A DNA stretch of 64,000 bases from Syntrophales bacterium (GTDB taxonomy: Bacteria; Desulfobacterota; Syntrophia; Syntrophales; UBA5619): NCBI GenBank assembly GCA_023229765.1, contig JALNYO010000017.1, positions 15,353-79,352 of the forward strand. The letters run 5' to 3'. The stretch's first letter is position 1. Each line of letters opens with the position of its first letter. Positions 32,993 to 41,479 of the stretch are shown here, piece by piece. The notes under the pieces were generated by a model. It was not told the origin of the DNA, ran no database searches, and worked only from the letters and a program-made list of their open reading frames with translations. The position numbers were made by a program, and so were the translations under genes.

Positions 32993-33679
32993 ATGAAGAA
33001 AGTAGTGGTCGTGATTTTGATTGTATTGGCAGTTTTGGGGCTGGGGACATGGCTTTTCCTGCCGGCGGGGTTGCGCGCCGTGGGGCTGCATCCGGAATAC
33101 GCCGGTCAAAAATACCAGCTTCCCGGTGGAAAGGCCCTGATCATCACCACCAGCCATGATCGGCTTGGGGAAAACGGGAAGAAAACCGGCGTTTTCGGGT
33201 CGGAGATGACGGTTCCCTATTACGAGTTTGCCGACGGCGGGATGACGGTTGATCTGGCCAGCGTCAGGGGGGGAGAAATTCCCATTGATCCGCTGTCGTT
33301 TAAATGGCCTATGGAAACAGCCGTTGACGACCGCTTCCTGAATGATTCCGAGTTTCAGCGGAAGGTCAAACGGTCCCTTCTCATCATCCTGAGGGACGTG
33401 AACAAAAAATATGGCCGACTCAATCTGGCCAAGATCATGAACGATATCATGGACTATCACACATTTACCGAGGATGCGGCCAGGATCGCCGACAACGCGG
33501 GGGTTCGCCATCTGCTTTTGACCCACATCCTGCCGCCCCTGCCGGTTGCCGATCTCAAAGAGGCGTTTCTGGGCGACTCCGAAAAATTCTACCGGGGGCC
33601 AATCACCATCGGGGAGGATGGCATCGCTCTTAGCCTGCCGGCCGGAACCGGGGAGATCATCAAGCGGATGCTTTTGTAA
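32993..33679 (+). CDS. chimeric protein: DJ-1/PfpI-like N-terminus joined to metallo-beta-lactamase C-terminus
   Basis: A 228-aa protein that looks like two half-genes fused. Residues 5-25 are a membrane anchor or signal. Residues 40-130 match the front of DJ-1/PfpI amidotransferase-like proteins (ALIITTSHDRLG, KTGVFGSEMTVPYYEFADGG, VDLASVRGGEIPIDPLS), but the part that would carry the conserved Cys is missing. From about residue 144, AKIMNDIMDYHTFTEDAARI, VRHLLLTHILPPLP and GPITIGEDGIALSLPAG are the C-terminal end of an MBL-fold hydrolase, without its metal-binding HxHxDH. An internal deletion between two neighbouring genes is the simplest origin. Start at 32993 follows AGGAGCAGCGCTT. It is unlikely to have either parental activity unless the fusion is novel. 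Confidence 0.65.
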   Translation: MKKVVVVILIVLAVLGLGTWLFLPAGLRAVGLHPEYAGQKYQLPGGKALIITTSHDRLGENGKKTGVFGSEMTVPYYEFADGGMTVDLASVRGGEIPIDPLSFKWPMETAVDDRFLNDSEFQRKVKRSLLIILRDVNKKYGRLNLAKIMNDIMDYHTFTEDAARIADNAGVRHLLLTHILPPLPVADLKEAFLGDSEKFYRGPITIGEDGIALSLPAGTGEIIKRMLL

Positions 33680-33773
33680 GAGTGCTACGCGGGATTTTGA
33701 CAACCCGGGCATTTCCTGCGGCGCCTGCTTTTGCGGGGCCATAAAACCATTTTCTTAATTCGCGGAGGCAATT

Positions 33774-34601
33774 ATGGATTTAGCGGAAATCAGGAGACTT
33801 GGCGAAGAGTTGTACGATAAACTCCATCTTCCGACCTGGCCGGTGGGGATCACCTACCTCAAAAAAACGGAGGACATCCCGCAACAGGCGCTCCGGCCAT
33901 CGGCAATCGGTCAGAAATGGAGCCTGTGCCAGGCCTTCACCTATGCGCGCCGCCACGGCTGGCAGGTGGCGATGACGGCGGGCGACAATTTCTGCGTGCC
34001 TGCTTCCGCCTTCCATAAATGGGTGGATGTGTCCGACGAGGATCTTGTCGAAAGCCAGGTGCAGCAGGGGTGGCACAAGAACCGGGCGGCCGAGCGGAAC
34101 CGGTTTAATTTTTTTCAGAACCTGTTTGCCGGCCCGGAGGGGGAAAAAACGCTGGCAAAAATGAGGGAATACATAGGATTTCTCTCTTTCCCGCTGCATA
34201 AGGCGCCCACGGCGCCGGATTCAATCATTGTGTTCGGCGACGGCACGCACATCAATCATCTCATCCAGGCGCTCTGCTATGATTATTCATTGCCGGTGAT
34301 GTCGGCATTTGAGGGTTTCGAGGAGAGCTGTTTCAAGGGGGGAATGGTCCCCTTTCTTACCGGCCGCCCCCAGGTCGTCATTCCCGGCATGGGGGACCGC
34401 GCGTTTGCCGGCATCTCCCCGGAGGAGCTGGCCATCGGCCTTCCGGCTTCGCTTTTGCCGACGGCCGTCGAAAACCTCTTTAAGTCGGGCGGGGAACTGA
34501 ACATCGGGCAGCCGGTGAAAACCCTTTTGCCGATGGGGCTCGATGAATCCATCACGCCGGGATTCGCCTATCTGCAAAGTAAAATCAAAAAAGCAGACTG
34601 A
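33774..34601 (+). CDS. DUF169-family protein
   Basis: A 275-aa soluble protein of the DUF169 family, common in anaerobes and archaea and without an established function. Recognisable parts are PVGITYLKKTEDIP, SLCQAFTYARRHGW with a conserved Cys, the segment IGFLSFPLHKAPTAPDSIIVFG, and IPGMGDRAFAGISPEELAIGLP. AATTCGCGGAGGCAATT gives a good ribosome site. Probably in one transcription unit with the chimeric gene before it, under operator site 1. Confidence 0.85.
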   Translation: MDLAEIRRLGEELYDKLHLPTWPVGITYLKKTEDIPQQALRPSAIGQKWSLCQAFTYARRHGWQVAMTAGDNFCVPASAFHKWVDVSDEDLVESQVQQGWHKNRAAERNRFNFFQNLFAGPEGEKTLAKMREYIGFLSFPLHKAPTAPDSIIVFGDGTHINHLIQALCYDYSLPVMSAFEGFEESCFKGGMVPFLTGRPQVVIPGMGDRAFAGISPEELAIGLPASLLPTAVENLFKSGGELNIGQPVKTLLPMGLDESITPGFAYLQSKIKKAD

Positions 34602-34678
34602 CAATAAGCATTCGAACCATTAACCTGCCCTTTATGGTGTTGTCTTGGGAAAGGTCGCATCAGACTGGGGACATCTCC

Positions 34679-35134
34679 TTATTTTTTATCTGCGGGGATA
34701 TTGCGTCTGTTTTCCATAAGCCATGCCAGTGAAACCATATCGTGGGCAACAACCGATTCCGAAGCAATAACCAGGCCGGTTGGGGGTTGATGGACATGCC
34801 CCTTATCCGGGCCGAAGGTGGTGAGTATTTTGTCTGCCGCGGAAATAACCAAACGCTGCTTTTGGAGCAGTGTCCGTGCGGTATTGGCTTCCGCCGTTTT
34901 TTCGTGAAACGTGGCCGCATCCCGATGGTACTCCAGGCGCGTGTCCGTTCGCCAGTAGCCTACCGCCGCCTTCATCCCCAGGGTGGCGCCCGCGAGAACA
35001 ACCCGGGTATGACGATACGCTGCCGACGGCCGGCCCTGGGGAATATCTTTGGACGCGACGGAGCTTTCGCCTGAGCCAAAGACGGCCAAGGCCGATACGG
35101 CAGCCGCGCCTTTTAAAAAATCCCTTCGCCTCAT
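34679..35134 (-). pseudogene. DUF362-type Fe-S-associated protein with internal deletion
   Basis: It starts with a Tat signal (MRRRDFLKGAAAVSALAVFG). After about residue 70 it jumps to the end part of a DUF362 domain (ADKILTTFGPDKGHVHQPPT, ASESVVAHDMVSLAWLMENR). The family is normally well over 300 aa; at 151 aa the middle is absent and the end is cut by an early stop. The reading frame is open, so a short product may be made, but I read it as a decayed gene. 34602-34678 holds nothing obvious. Confidence 0.6.
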
Positions 35135-35155
35135 AAGTCAACTCCCGGAAATTTG

Positions 35156-35191
35156 CATGCTTCGTTGTGCCCCACGGGCATGGGGGTTTAT
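35156..35191. repeat. repeat family D, partial copy
   Basis: CATGCTTCGTTGTGCCCCAC through GGGGGTTTATT, the right half of the repeat at 48626, 55557 and 59176. It ends within the stop codon of the aldehyde oxidoreductase gene. Confidence 0.65.
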
Positions 35192-37029
35192 TGATGATCA
35201 TCCCAGAGATCCTGGGCCGCCTGATTCAGTCCGAGTTCCATTAGTTTCTCTTTTGTCGGTTTACCCGTTTCCCAGTCCCACCGGCTTACGTCATAAAATT
35301 CCCTCAACATAATGTCCATGGCTGGTTCTATCCCTGCTGTCGCGCCCTCCGGCAAGGCTCGGCTGACAATTTTCGGCAGTCGGTCCTCCTGCCTCGTCAC
35401 CCCCAGTTTATTGTTTATGGCCCGCTTCAGGTTAAGGGAGCGCTCTCCGAAGGCAAGCAAGTCCATGGCGTTATACTGAATGCCTATAATGGCAGTCAGA
35501 GCACGGGCAATCAGTGAAGCCGGCATCGGCGAAAAATGGCACAGGGTGAGGCTATTGTAGAGTTCGCTGAAATGGAGATTTTTTGCCGCCATCGCCCCCT
35601 TTTGGGCCGGATCGTTTTTATCGGAAAAAGAGATTCCCAGCTCCAGGCCAACCTCGTTTCCCGGGGCATCCAGGATATAAAAGCCGCCTTTCAAGTGGCA
35701 GGCGCCCCTGGGACCGACGGCGTATGAAAGCGCGGCGCCCTGGTAGGCGCGCGAGTCGTGCATCGGAAATTCAAGCCCTTTTACATGGGCCGCTTCCTCA
35801 GGATCCACCCCGAGAAGGACGGCCATTTCCTTGACGCCTTTTGACAGGACAACACCGAACCCCTCCTGATCGATGATCATCTCCAAAAGTTTGAGGATAA
35901 CCGCGCCGTCGCCCCACTTAATTTCCACGCCGGTTTGTTCCTTCGTGAGAATGCCCTGCTCGTACAAATGCATCGCAAAAGCGATGGACACTCCCGCCGA
36001 TATGGTGTCTATCCCATGCCGATTGCAGAAATGGTTTGCCCTCACCACGGTATCAATGTCGAAGTTCATGCATAAGGGCCCAAACGCCGCGACTGTTTCA
36101 TATTCAGGGCCATCTACCCTGGGGATGTCTTCACTGAAGTCCTTGATCATCTTGCCGCAGCCGACGGGACAACCGCGGCAGGCATAGGACGTCGTGTTAT
36201 ACCGGGATCTGAATGCCGGACCGTGCAACTTCCCGACGGGGAAAATGCTCTTTGTAAAATACCTGGTCGGGACATCCCCCAGACGCATGCCCAGATCAAT
36301 ATACATATTTGTGCCGTACAATTTGTACGCGTTCGTATTGGGGTTGCTCTTTATAGAGCCATGCGCCTCCTCTACGATCTGCTTAAGATCTTCGCTGTCG
36401 GCGGGTTCGGCCTTCTGATTTCCCGAAACGACCACGGCCTTAAGATTCTTCGCACCCATCAATGCCCCCAGACCACACCGTCCGGCAGTTCTTCCTTCGT
36501 CGTTCATGATGCCGGCAAACCTTATAAGTTTCTCGCCGCCTCTGCCGATACAGGCGGTCGAAGCCTTTTCCCCTGCCTCTTTATCGATCAGCTCCTGTGT
36601 CTCGTAGCTGTCCTTGCCCCACAGGTGCGAGGCTTCCCTGATTTCCGTCTTCTCCTGAGTAACCAATAGATATACCGGCTTCTCGGACTTGCCGGTAATG
36701 ATTAGCCCGTCATGGCCGCTCCCCTTCAGCCGGAAGGGGAATATCCCGCCGGTTGTCGCCTCCCCCCAAAGACCGCCAGGCGCTATGCCGCAAATGGCCG
36801 CCCTGCTGACCATCGGGACACTGGAGCCGATAAAGGGTCCCGTTGCGAAAACCAGGGGGTTTTTCGGCGCCAACGGGTCCATCCCGGGCTTTACATAGTC
36901 ATAGATCAACTTGGCTGCCAATGTTGAACCGCCGACATATTTCCTGAAATCATCATCGCTTACCGGCAAATCTTCAATTTTTCTATCGGTAAGATTTATC
37001 TTTAGGAATTTGCCAAAATAGCCCTTCAT
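35188..37029 (-). CDS. aldehyde:ferredoxin oxidoreductase (tungsten/molybdenum pterin enzyme)
   Basis: A 613-aa AOR-family enzyme, full length, which oxidises aldehydes to carboxylic acids with ferredoxin, or runs in reverse. The N-terminus is typical (KINLTDRKIEDLPVSDDDFR, YVGGSTLAAKLIYD). Pterin-binding segments include AICGIAPGGLWGEATTGG and IMNDEGRTAGRCGLGALMGAK. The 4Fe-4S ligands are ACRGCPVGC plus the late Cys in SLTLCHFSP. It is 4 bp downstream of an iron alcohol dehydrogenase on the same strand, so alcohol to aldehyde to acid is the likely joint reaction. The stop codon is shared with a repeat D copy. Confidence 0.95.
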   Translation of the reverse strand: MKGYFGKFLKINLTDRKIEDLPVSDDDFRKYVGGSTLAAKLIYDYVKPGMDPLAPKNPLVFATGPFIGSSVPMVSRAAICGIAPGGLWGEATTGGIFPFRLKGSGHDGLIITGKSEKPVYLLVTQEKTEIREASHLWGKDSYETQELIDKEAGEKASTACIGRGGEKLIRFAGIMNDEGRTAGRCGLGALMGAKNLKAVVVSGNQKAEPADSEDLKQIVEEAHGSIKSNPNTNAYKLYGTNMYIDLGMRLGDVPTRYFTKSIFPVGKLHGPAFRSRYNTTSYACRGCPVGCGKMIKDFSEDIPRVDGPEYETVAAFGPLCMNFDIDTVVRANHFCNRHGIDTISAGVSIAFAMHLYEQGILTKEQTGVEIKWGDGAVILKLLEMIIDQEGFGVVLSKGVKEMAVLLGVDPEEAAHVKGLEFPMHDSRAYQGAALSYAVGPRGACHLKGGFYILDAPGNEVGLELGISFSDKNDPAQKGAMAAKNLHFSELYNSLTLCHFSPMPASLIARALTAIIGIQYNAMDLLAFGERSLNLKRAINNKLGVTRQEDRLPKIVSRALPEGATAGIEPAMDIMLREFYDVSRWDWETGKPTKEKLMELGLNQAAQDLWDDHQ

Positions 37030-37033
37030 TGCC

Positions 37034-38329
37034 TCACCTCCATACTGCGGAATTCATATCCAGCAGGTTGCCTTCATAGGCGCACAAAAACAGGTCCCTT
37101 AACTGCTCACGGGTTAGATCATACCATCCGAAATAGAAGGCGGGATCCGTCGGCGTCTGCTCCAGGACAAAATCAAGATTCTTTTCAAAATCAACGCTGG
37201 AAACGCCGGCATCCTTGAGACTTATGGGAAGTTTCAGGTCGGTCGTTAGTTTACGGATTTTTTCAATCAGGTTTCCGAGACTTTTCTCGTCCGAGCCTTT
37301 ATCCCGTATCCCCAACACATCGCAGATTTCAAGATGGCGATCCGTTACCCGGGAATAGACTTGCAGTTCGTAGGGGAGAAACAGCAATACCATCGCCCCG
37401 TGATGGATGTGATACAAGCCGCCAATCGTGTGACCCAGGGCGTGAGAAATCCCCGATCCCGCATTGGAGAGAGGAATCCCCGCCATCGTGGCCGCCTGCT
37501 GCATCTTCAGCCGGGGCATGAGATCGCCTCCGTCACGGTATGCCTTGGGCAGCCATTCGAATACCATTCTGATCGCCTTCAGGGCAATGGCCTGATTCAA
37601 TTCGTCCGCGCGCGGGGTCATGAAGCCGTCAACGGCATGGGCCAAAACGTCTCCGCCGGTACCGGCCGTCAGATGCGGTGGCATCCCGACCGTCATTGTC
37701 GGATCGAGGAGGGCAAAATCGGGAACGAATTCCGGGAGTGCGCCGCTCACCCCGAGCTTGACGCCATCGGGAAAGGAGATGACGGCAACGCCTGTGACCT
37801 CCGAGCCGGTGCCGCTTGTGGTGGGTATGGCAACCAGTTTGGCCTTGTTGCGCAGATTCAGCGGCATGAGAGGGCTGAGCGTTTCAATGTTGGCATCCGG
37901 GTGCTCATAGAGAAGCCACGCCCCCTTTGCCGTATCCATCGCTGAACCGCCGCCGACCGCAAAGATGAGGTCGGCTCCAAACTGTGCCATCTTTGCCGCG
38001 CAATCCCTGACCGAAGCGATCGGGGCGTCCGGCTCGGCCTTGTCCCAGATTTCAAATTTGATGCCGTGCCTTTTTTGATAAGGGCTCATAATCTTCGGGG
38101 CAAAGCGCACCGCGTATTCGTCGGTAACGATAAAGGCCTTTTTGGTTTTACATTCCTTGGCCACCAAATCGACGGCATCGGGGAGAAGGCCCGCCTTGTC
38201 CAGAAAGAGATTCAATCCGGAAAATATTCTCGGCACAAAGAAAGCCCGCTGCGCCTCTTTTAAAAATTCTGCCTGCACCATGGGACCACCCCAGGTTTTC
38301 AGCAAATATTCGTGCGACCAGTAGCTCAT
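37034..38329 (-). CDS. iron-containing alcohol dehydrogenase
   Basis: A group III Fe-ADH of 431 aa. The NAD(P) loop GGGSAMDTAKGAW is present, with TTSGTGSEVTGVAV, and the metal site spans GGDVLAHAVD, SHALGHTIGG and HIHHGAMV. It precedes the aldehyde:ferredoxin oxidoreductase gene by 4 bp, implying a coupled alcohol/aldehyde route. In this neighbourhood, with alkylsulfatase and haloalkane dehalogenase, the alcohols these enzymes release are plausible substrates. Chain-length preference is not readable from sequence. The first residues (MSYWSHEYLLKTWGG) are slightly longer than in many relatives. Confidence 0.93.
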   Translation of the reverse strand: MSYWSHEYLLKTWGGPMVQAEFLKEAQRAFFVPRIFSGLNLFLDKAGLLPDAVDLVAKECKTKKAFIVTDEYAVRFAPKIMSPYQKRHGIKFEIWDKAEPDAPIASVRDCAAKMAQFGADLIFAVGGGSAMDTAKGAWLLYEHPDANIETLSPLMPLNLRNKAKLVAIPTTSGTGSEVTGVAVISFPDGVKLGVSGALPEFVPDFALLDPTMTVGMPPHLTAGTGGDVLAHAVDGFMTPRADELNQAIALKAIRMVFEWLPKAYRDGGDLMPRLKMQQAATMAGIPLSNAGSGISHALGHTIGGLYHIHHGAMVLLFLPYELQVYSRVTDRHLEICDVLGIRDKGSDEKSLGNLIEKIRKLTTDLKLPISLKDAGVSSVDFEKNLDFVLEQTPTDPAFYFGWYDLTREQLRDLFLCAYEGNLLDMNSAVWR

Positions 38330-38436
38330 ATTTCCTCCCTGCCCTCCGGCATCGGCGATGGTCCTTTCCGTTATTGCCAGCTTGACTTTTTATCGATGAA
38401 AAATGCAGCCATGAACCTGTATCTGAAAGGAAGCGC

Positions 38437-38790
38437 TCATGTCATGCAGAATTTGAGGACAGCGCCAAACCAGCTAAAATCTTGAATTTTGCCATCAAGA
38501 TAGACAAAATGATCCCGGAGGGCATTTTTTATGCCTTCTTCGCTGTCCTTGAGCCCCTTGAACGCAGTCGTTGCATCGCTCCAGACCATCGCCACATCAT
38601 AGCAATCCAGAATGGCATCCGTTGCAAAAAGGCCATTTTTAAAAATGAATCGCTTCCCCCGTTTGCCGTCCCTTGTCTTGATGACAACGGCACATTCATG
38701 CCCCATAAGGAATGTCTTGAAATTTTTGTTGATCTTGGCCACCCTCCTGAACTTGAAGGCCAGGAAGGCAAGAAGCATTGAAAACCTCAT
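38437..38790 (-). CDS. SCP2-like (sterol-carrier-type) protein, 117 aa
   Basis: A small single-domain protein resembling SCP-2 lipid-binding domains. Marks are FLMGHECAVVIKTRDGKRG, the strand RFIFKNGLFATDAILD, MVWSDATTAFKGLK and a C-terminal GKIQDFSWFGAVLKF. Such domains bind acyl or sterol-like ligands; the alkylsulfatase at 43-45 kb ends in a related domain. It stands between the haloalkane dehalogenase and Fe-ADH genes on the same strand, so it may shuttle a hydrophobic substrate or product. Assignment by pattern only. Confidence 0.7.
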   Translation of the reverse strand: MRFSMLLAFLAFKFRRVAKINKNFKTFLMGHECAVVIKTRDGKRGKRFIFKNGLFATDAILDCYDVAMVWSDATTAFKGLKDSEEGIKNALRDHFVYLDGKIQDFSWFGAVLKFCMT

Positions 38791-38852
38791 AAATTTCTCC
38801 TTTTACCAACCAGAATGACTGTTCACAGTTGTGACCGCAAAGATCAATAAAA

Positions 38853-39788
38853 CTAAGCCGTCGTTTTTGCGATGAACGCGATAATAATTTGGGCAAATTC
38901 CTCTCCTTTGTCCTCCTGAAGGAAGTGTCCTGCCCCTTTAATTGTCGTATGGGGCTGGCCCTGCGCCCCGGGAATCCTTTCTTGCAGAACCCGTTCGCCG
39001 CCGCGCGTGATCGGATCGCCATCGCTGAATGCCGTTAAGAAGGGCTTTTTAAAGGCGGAAAGGACTTCCCATGCCTTGCGGTTGGCCGCTGACGAGGGAT
39101 CATCCGGTTTTGTAGGAACGAGCGAAGGGAAGATGCGGGCGCCTTCCTTGTACGATTCATCGGGAAAAGGGGCATTGTAGGCGGCAACAGCCTCGTCGGC
39201 AAGAAGCGGCAGAGGGTTGTCCGGTCCCGCCGCCATATTGGCCATTTTCATAATGCCGCCCACGTCGAACTGCGGAACTTCCAGCGAAAATTTCTGCCAT
39301 TCCAGAAAGGCGGCCGATATCTGATTGTCTCCGGTGGGCATGCCGGTATTGGCGGCGACAACCCGCGCGAAGAGAGCCGGGTTAGCCGCAACCAGACGAA
39401 GGCCGATAAGCCCGCCCCAATCCTGGCAAACGAGAGTAATCCCGTTTATCCGGAGACTCTCCAGGAACGAGAGCATCCAGTTCACATGGCGCTCATACGT
39501 ATAATCATTGCGGCTGGCCGGCTTATCGGATCTGCCGAATCCGACCAGGTCGGGGGCAATCGCCCGGTAGCCGGCTTCAACAAAAAGGGGAATCATTTTT
39601 CGATAGAGAAAAGACCAGGAGGGCTCCCCGTGCATCAAAAGGACAATCCTGGCATCCCGGGGCCCCTCATCCAGATAATGCATCCTCAGTGTCCCCCCCT
39701 CTGTGTCAGGAACCTCGATATAGTGGGATTCGAAAGGATAATTGAGGAGATTTTTGAATCGTTCCTCGGGCGTTCTCAAAATTTTCAT
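38853..39788 (-). CDS. haloalkane dehalogenase (alpha/beta hydrolase)
   Basis: A 311-aa hydrolase of the DhlA-type haloalkane dehalogenase group. The oxyanion motif is HGEPSWSFLYRK. The nucleophile is an Asp (Asp123 in LVCQDWGGLIGL), followed by the halide-binding Trp, not the Ser of esterases. GAGHFLQEDKGEEFA carries the catalytic His. It would convert haloalkanes to alcohols plus halide. AGGAGG before the ATG at 39788 decides the start, although the frame is open to 39833. It diverges from the sulfatase maturase gene across the promoter at 39917-39966. Fluoroacetate or epoxide hydrolase activity is a less likely alternative. Confidence 0.87.
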   Translation of the reverse strand: MKILRTPEERFKNLLNYPFESHYIEVPDTEGGTLRMHYLDEGPRDARIVLLMHGEPSWSFLYRKMIPLFVEAGYRAIAPDLVGFGRSDKPASRNDYTYERHVNWMLSFLESLRINGITLVCQDWGGLIGLRLVAANPALFARVVAANTGMPTGDNQISAAFLEWQKFSLEVPQFDVGGIMKMANMAAGPDNPLPLLADEAVAAYNAPFPDESYKEGARIFPSLVPTKPDDPSSAANRKAWEVLSAFKKPFLTAFSDGDPITRGGERVLQERIPGAQGQPHTTIKGAGHFLQEDKGEEFAQIIIAFIAKTTA

Positions 39789-39916
39789 CGGTAATCCTCC
39801 TCGGAATAAATTGCTTTTCATGCCGCTCGACAACGGACGCTGACAGGGCCGGCGGTGATATATGACGGCTCATGGTCTTTTCTCCTACCCAATCCGCTGG
39901 CCTGTGTCAATATATA

Positions 39917-39966
39917 TTTAACAGCCGTTAAATTTACTTGACATTCCTCTATTTTTAATCGATAAA
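39917..39966 (+). promoter_or_regulatory. promoter with TTTAAC-N4-GTTAAA operator (site 2)
   Basis: TTTAACAGCCGTTAAA (39917-39932), then TTGACA (39938-39943), 17-bp spacer and GATAAA (39961-39966). Same design as site 1 at 32854. It drives the sulfatase genes and could also influence the divergent dehalogenase gene. Confidence 0.65.
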
Positions 39967-39979
39967 ACAGCCTCGCTGA

Positions 39980-40150
39980 CAAGCTGTAAACTACCTGGGC
40001 GCCGGTAGCTTTCATGCCGGCGTGCTCGGGGTTGCCTCTTCCAGCCCCGAGTACAAAAAATGGGTGAAAGAAAATCTGACTGCCTTGTTTTTGCCACTCC
40101 TTAAACAATTAATCCGCGGCGGGGATCAAAACGCAAATGGCGAAAACTGA
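39980..40150 (+). pseudogene. C-terminal relic of a TetR-family regulator
   Basis: The frame reads GAGSFHAGVLGVASSSPEYK, then KWVKENLTALFLPLLKQLI, and a stop at 40148-40150, the typical end of a TetR ligand domain. The DNA-binding part and start are gone (a stop lies at 39977-39979). It directly follows operator site 2 and overlaps the maturase start, so it is probably the remains of the local regulator. Confidence 0.6.
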
Positions 40151-41435
40151 CAATACAAAAGGCGCCACCCTCGCGCAAAGCCCTTTGCAGGGTTTTCATA
40201 TCCTGGTAAAGCCCATTGGCCCGCTTTGCAATCTCAACTGCGGGTACTGTTTTTACAAGGAGAAAAAGGCCCTTTTTGCCGAAAATGAAACTTACCGCAT
40301 GTCGGAGCGGGTGCTCGAGGCCTTTGTCGAAAAATATATCCGCTTTAACGCCGCCGATATGCCGGAGATCCCCTTTGCGTGGCAGGGCGGGGAGCCGATG
40401 CTGATGGGATTGGATTTTTTCCGGAAGGCGGTGAAACTGCAAAAGCGTTACAGCCGCGGCAAACGGATTACAAACGCCCTGCAGACGAACGGCGTCCTGC
40501 TGGATGAGGCGTGGTGCGAATTTCTTGCCGAAAACCATTTTCTGGTGGGGTTGAGCCTTGACGGCCCTGAGGATATTCATGACAGATATCGAGTTGATGA
40601 AAAGGGGAAGGGCTCCTTCAGCTCTGTCATGAAGGGTCTGGAACTCCTACGGAGCCACGGGGTTGAATACAACGTGATGGCCGGTGTTACCCGTGAGAGC
40701 GCTTGTCGACCCCTGGATGTCTATCACTTTTTCAAAAAGCAGGGCGTCGAGTTTATCCAGTTTATTCCAATCGTGGAGCGGCTGCCCGATGATGCCGCCC
40801 GCGCCCTGGGTTTGCGTCTGGCCCCGCCCCCGGATCTGGGGGCGGAAAATCCGGCTGATGTCACCCCCTGGACGGTAGAGCCGGAACGTTACGGAGATTT
40901 TCTCATCGGCATCTTTGATGAGTGGGTGAGAAACGATGTCGGCAAGATTTTTATCATGAATTTTGAGTGGGCGCTCATGAGCTGGATGGGCGGGAGGGCA
41001 ACAGTGTGCCAGTTTTCGCGGCACTGCGGACGCTCGGCAGTCATGGAACATAACGGCGACCTTTACGCCTGCGATCACTACGTGTACCCCCGCTACCGGC
41101 TGGGGAATATCCTTTCCAGCAATCCGCGAGAGATGGTTGATTCGCCGCAGCAGCGGGCCCTTGGCAGTCAAAAGGAGACGGCGCTGCCGACCCTCTGTCG
41201 TGATTGCAAGTTTCTGTTTGCCTGTCGGGGGGAGTGTCCGAAACACCGTTTTTTGAAAACACCGGCGAACGAACCGGGATTGAACTACCTCTGCGCGGGC
41301 TACAAAAAATACTTTCAGCATATCGACAACATGATGAAGCTTATGAAACAGCTTTTAGAGGCAAAACTGTCGGCATCATATATCATGGATGCGCTCCGCG
41401 GACCGCTCGCGATCAGGCTGCGCTCAACTCAATGA
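40137..41435 (+). CDS. anaerobic sulfatase-maturating enzyme (radical SAM, SPASM)
   Basis: A 432-aa anSME that oxidises an active-site Cys or Ser of sulfatases to formylglycine without oxygen. The radical-SAM cluster is Cys31, Cys35 and Cys38 (CNLNCGYCFY). FAWQGGEPMLMGLDFF and TNGVLLD are SAM-domain motifs. The C-terminal SPASM cysteines include CQFSRHCG, DLYACDHYVYP and CRDCKFLFACRGECPKHR. It is immediately followed by a Cys-type sulfatase gene; a second one lies further down, so both are likely clients. The start overlaps the TetR relic. Confidence 0.93.
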   Translation: MAKTDNTKGATLAQSPLQGFHILVKPIGPLCNLNCGYCFYKEKKALFAENETYRMSERVLEAFVEKYIRFNAADMPEIPFAWQGGEPMLMGLDFFRKAVKLQKRYSRGKRITNALQTNGVLLDEAWCEFLAENHFLVGLSLDGPEDIHDRYRVDEKGKGSFSSVMKGLELLRSHGVEYNVMAGVTRESACRPLDVYHFFKKQGVEFIQFIPIVERLPDDAARALGLRLAPPPDLGAENPADVTPWTVEPERYGDFLIGIFDEWVRNDVGKIFIMNFEWALMSWMGGRATVCQFSRHCGRSAVMEHNGDLYACDHYVYPRYRLGNILSSNPREMVDSPQQRALGSQKETALPTLCRDCKFLFACRGECPKHRFLKTPANEPGLNYLCAGYKKYFQHIDNMMKLMKQLLEAKLSASYIMDALRGPLAIRLRSTQ

Positions 41436-41479
41436 GACCATAATGCCCGGCTGCATCCTTCCCTTGGAAAGGAGTGTTC

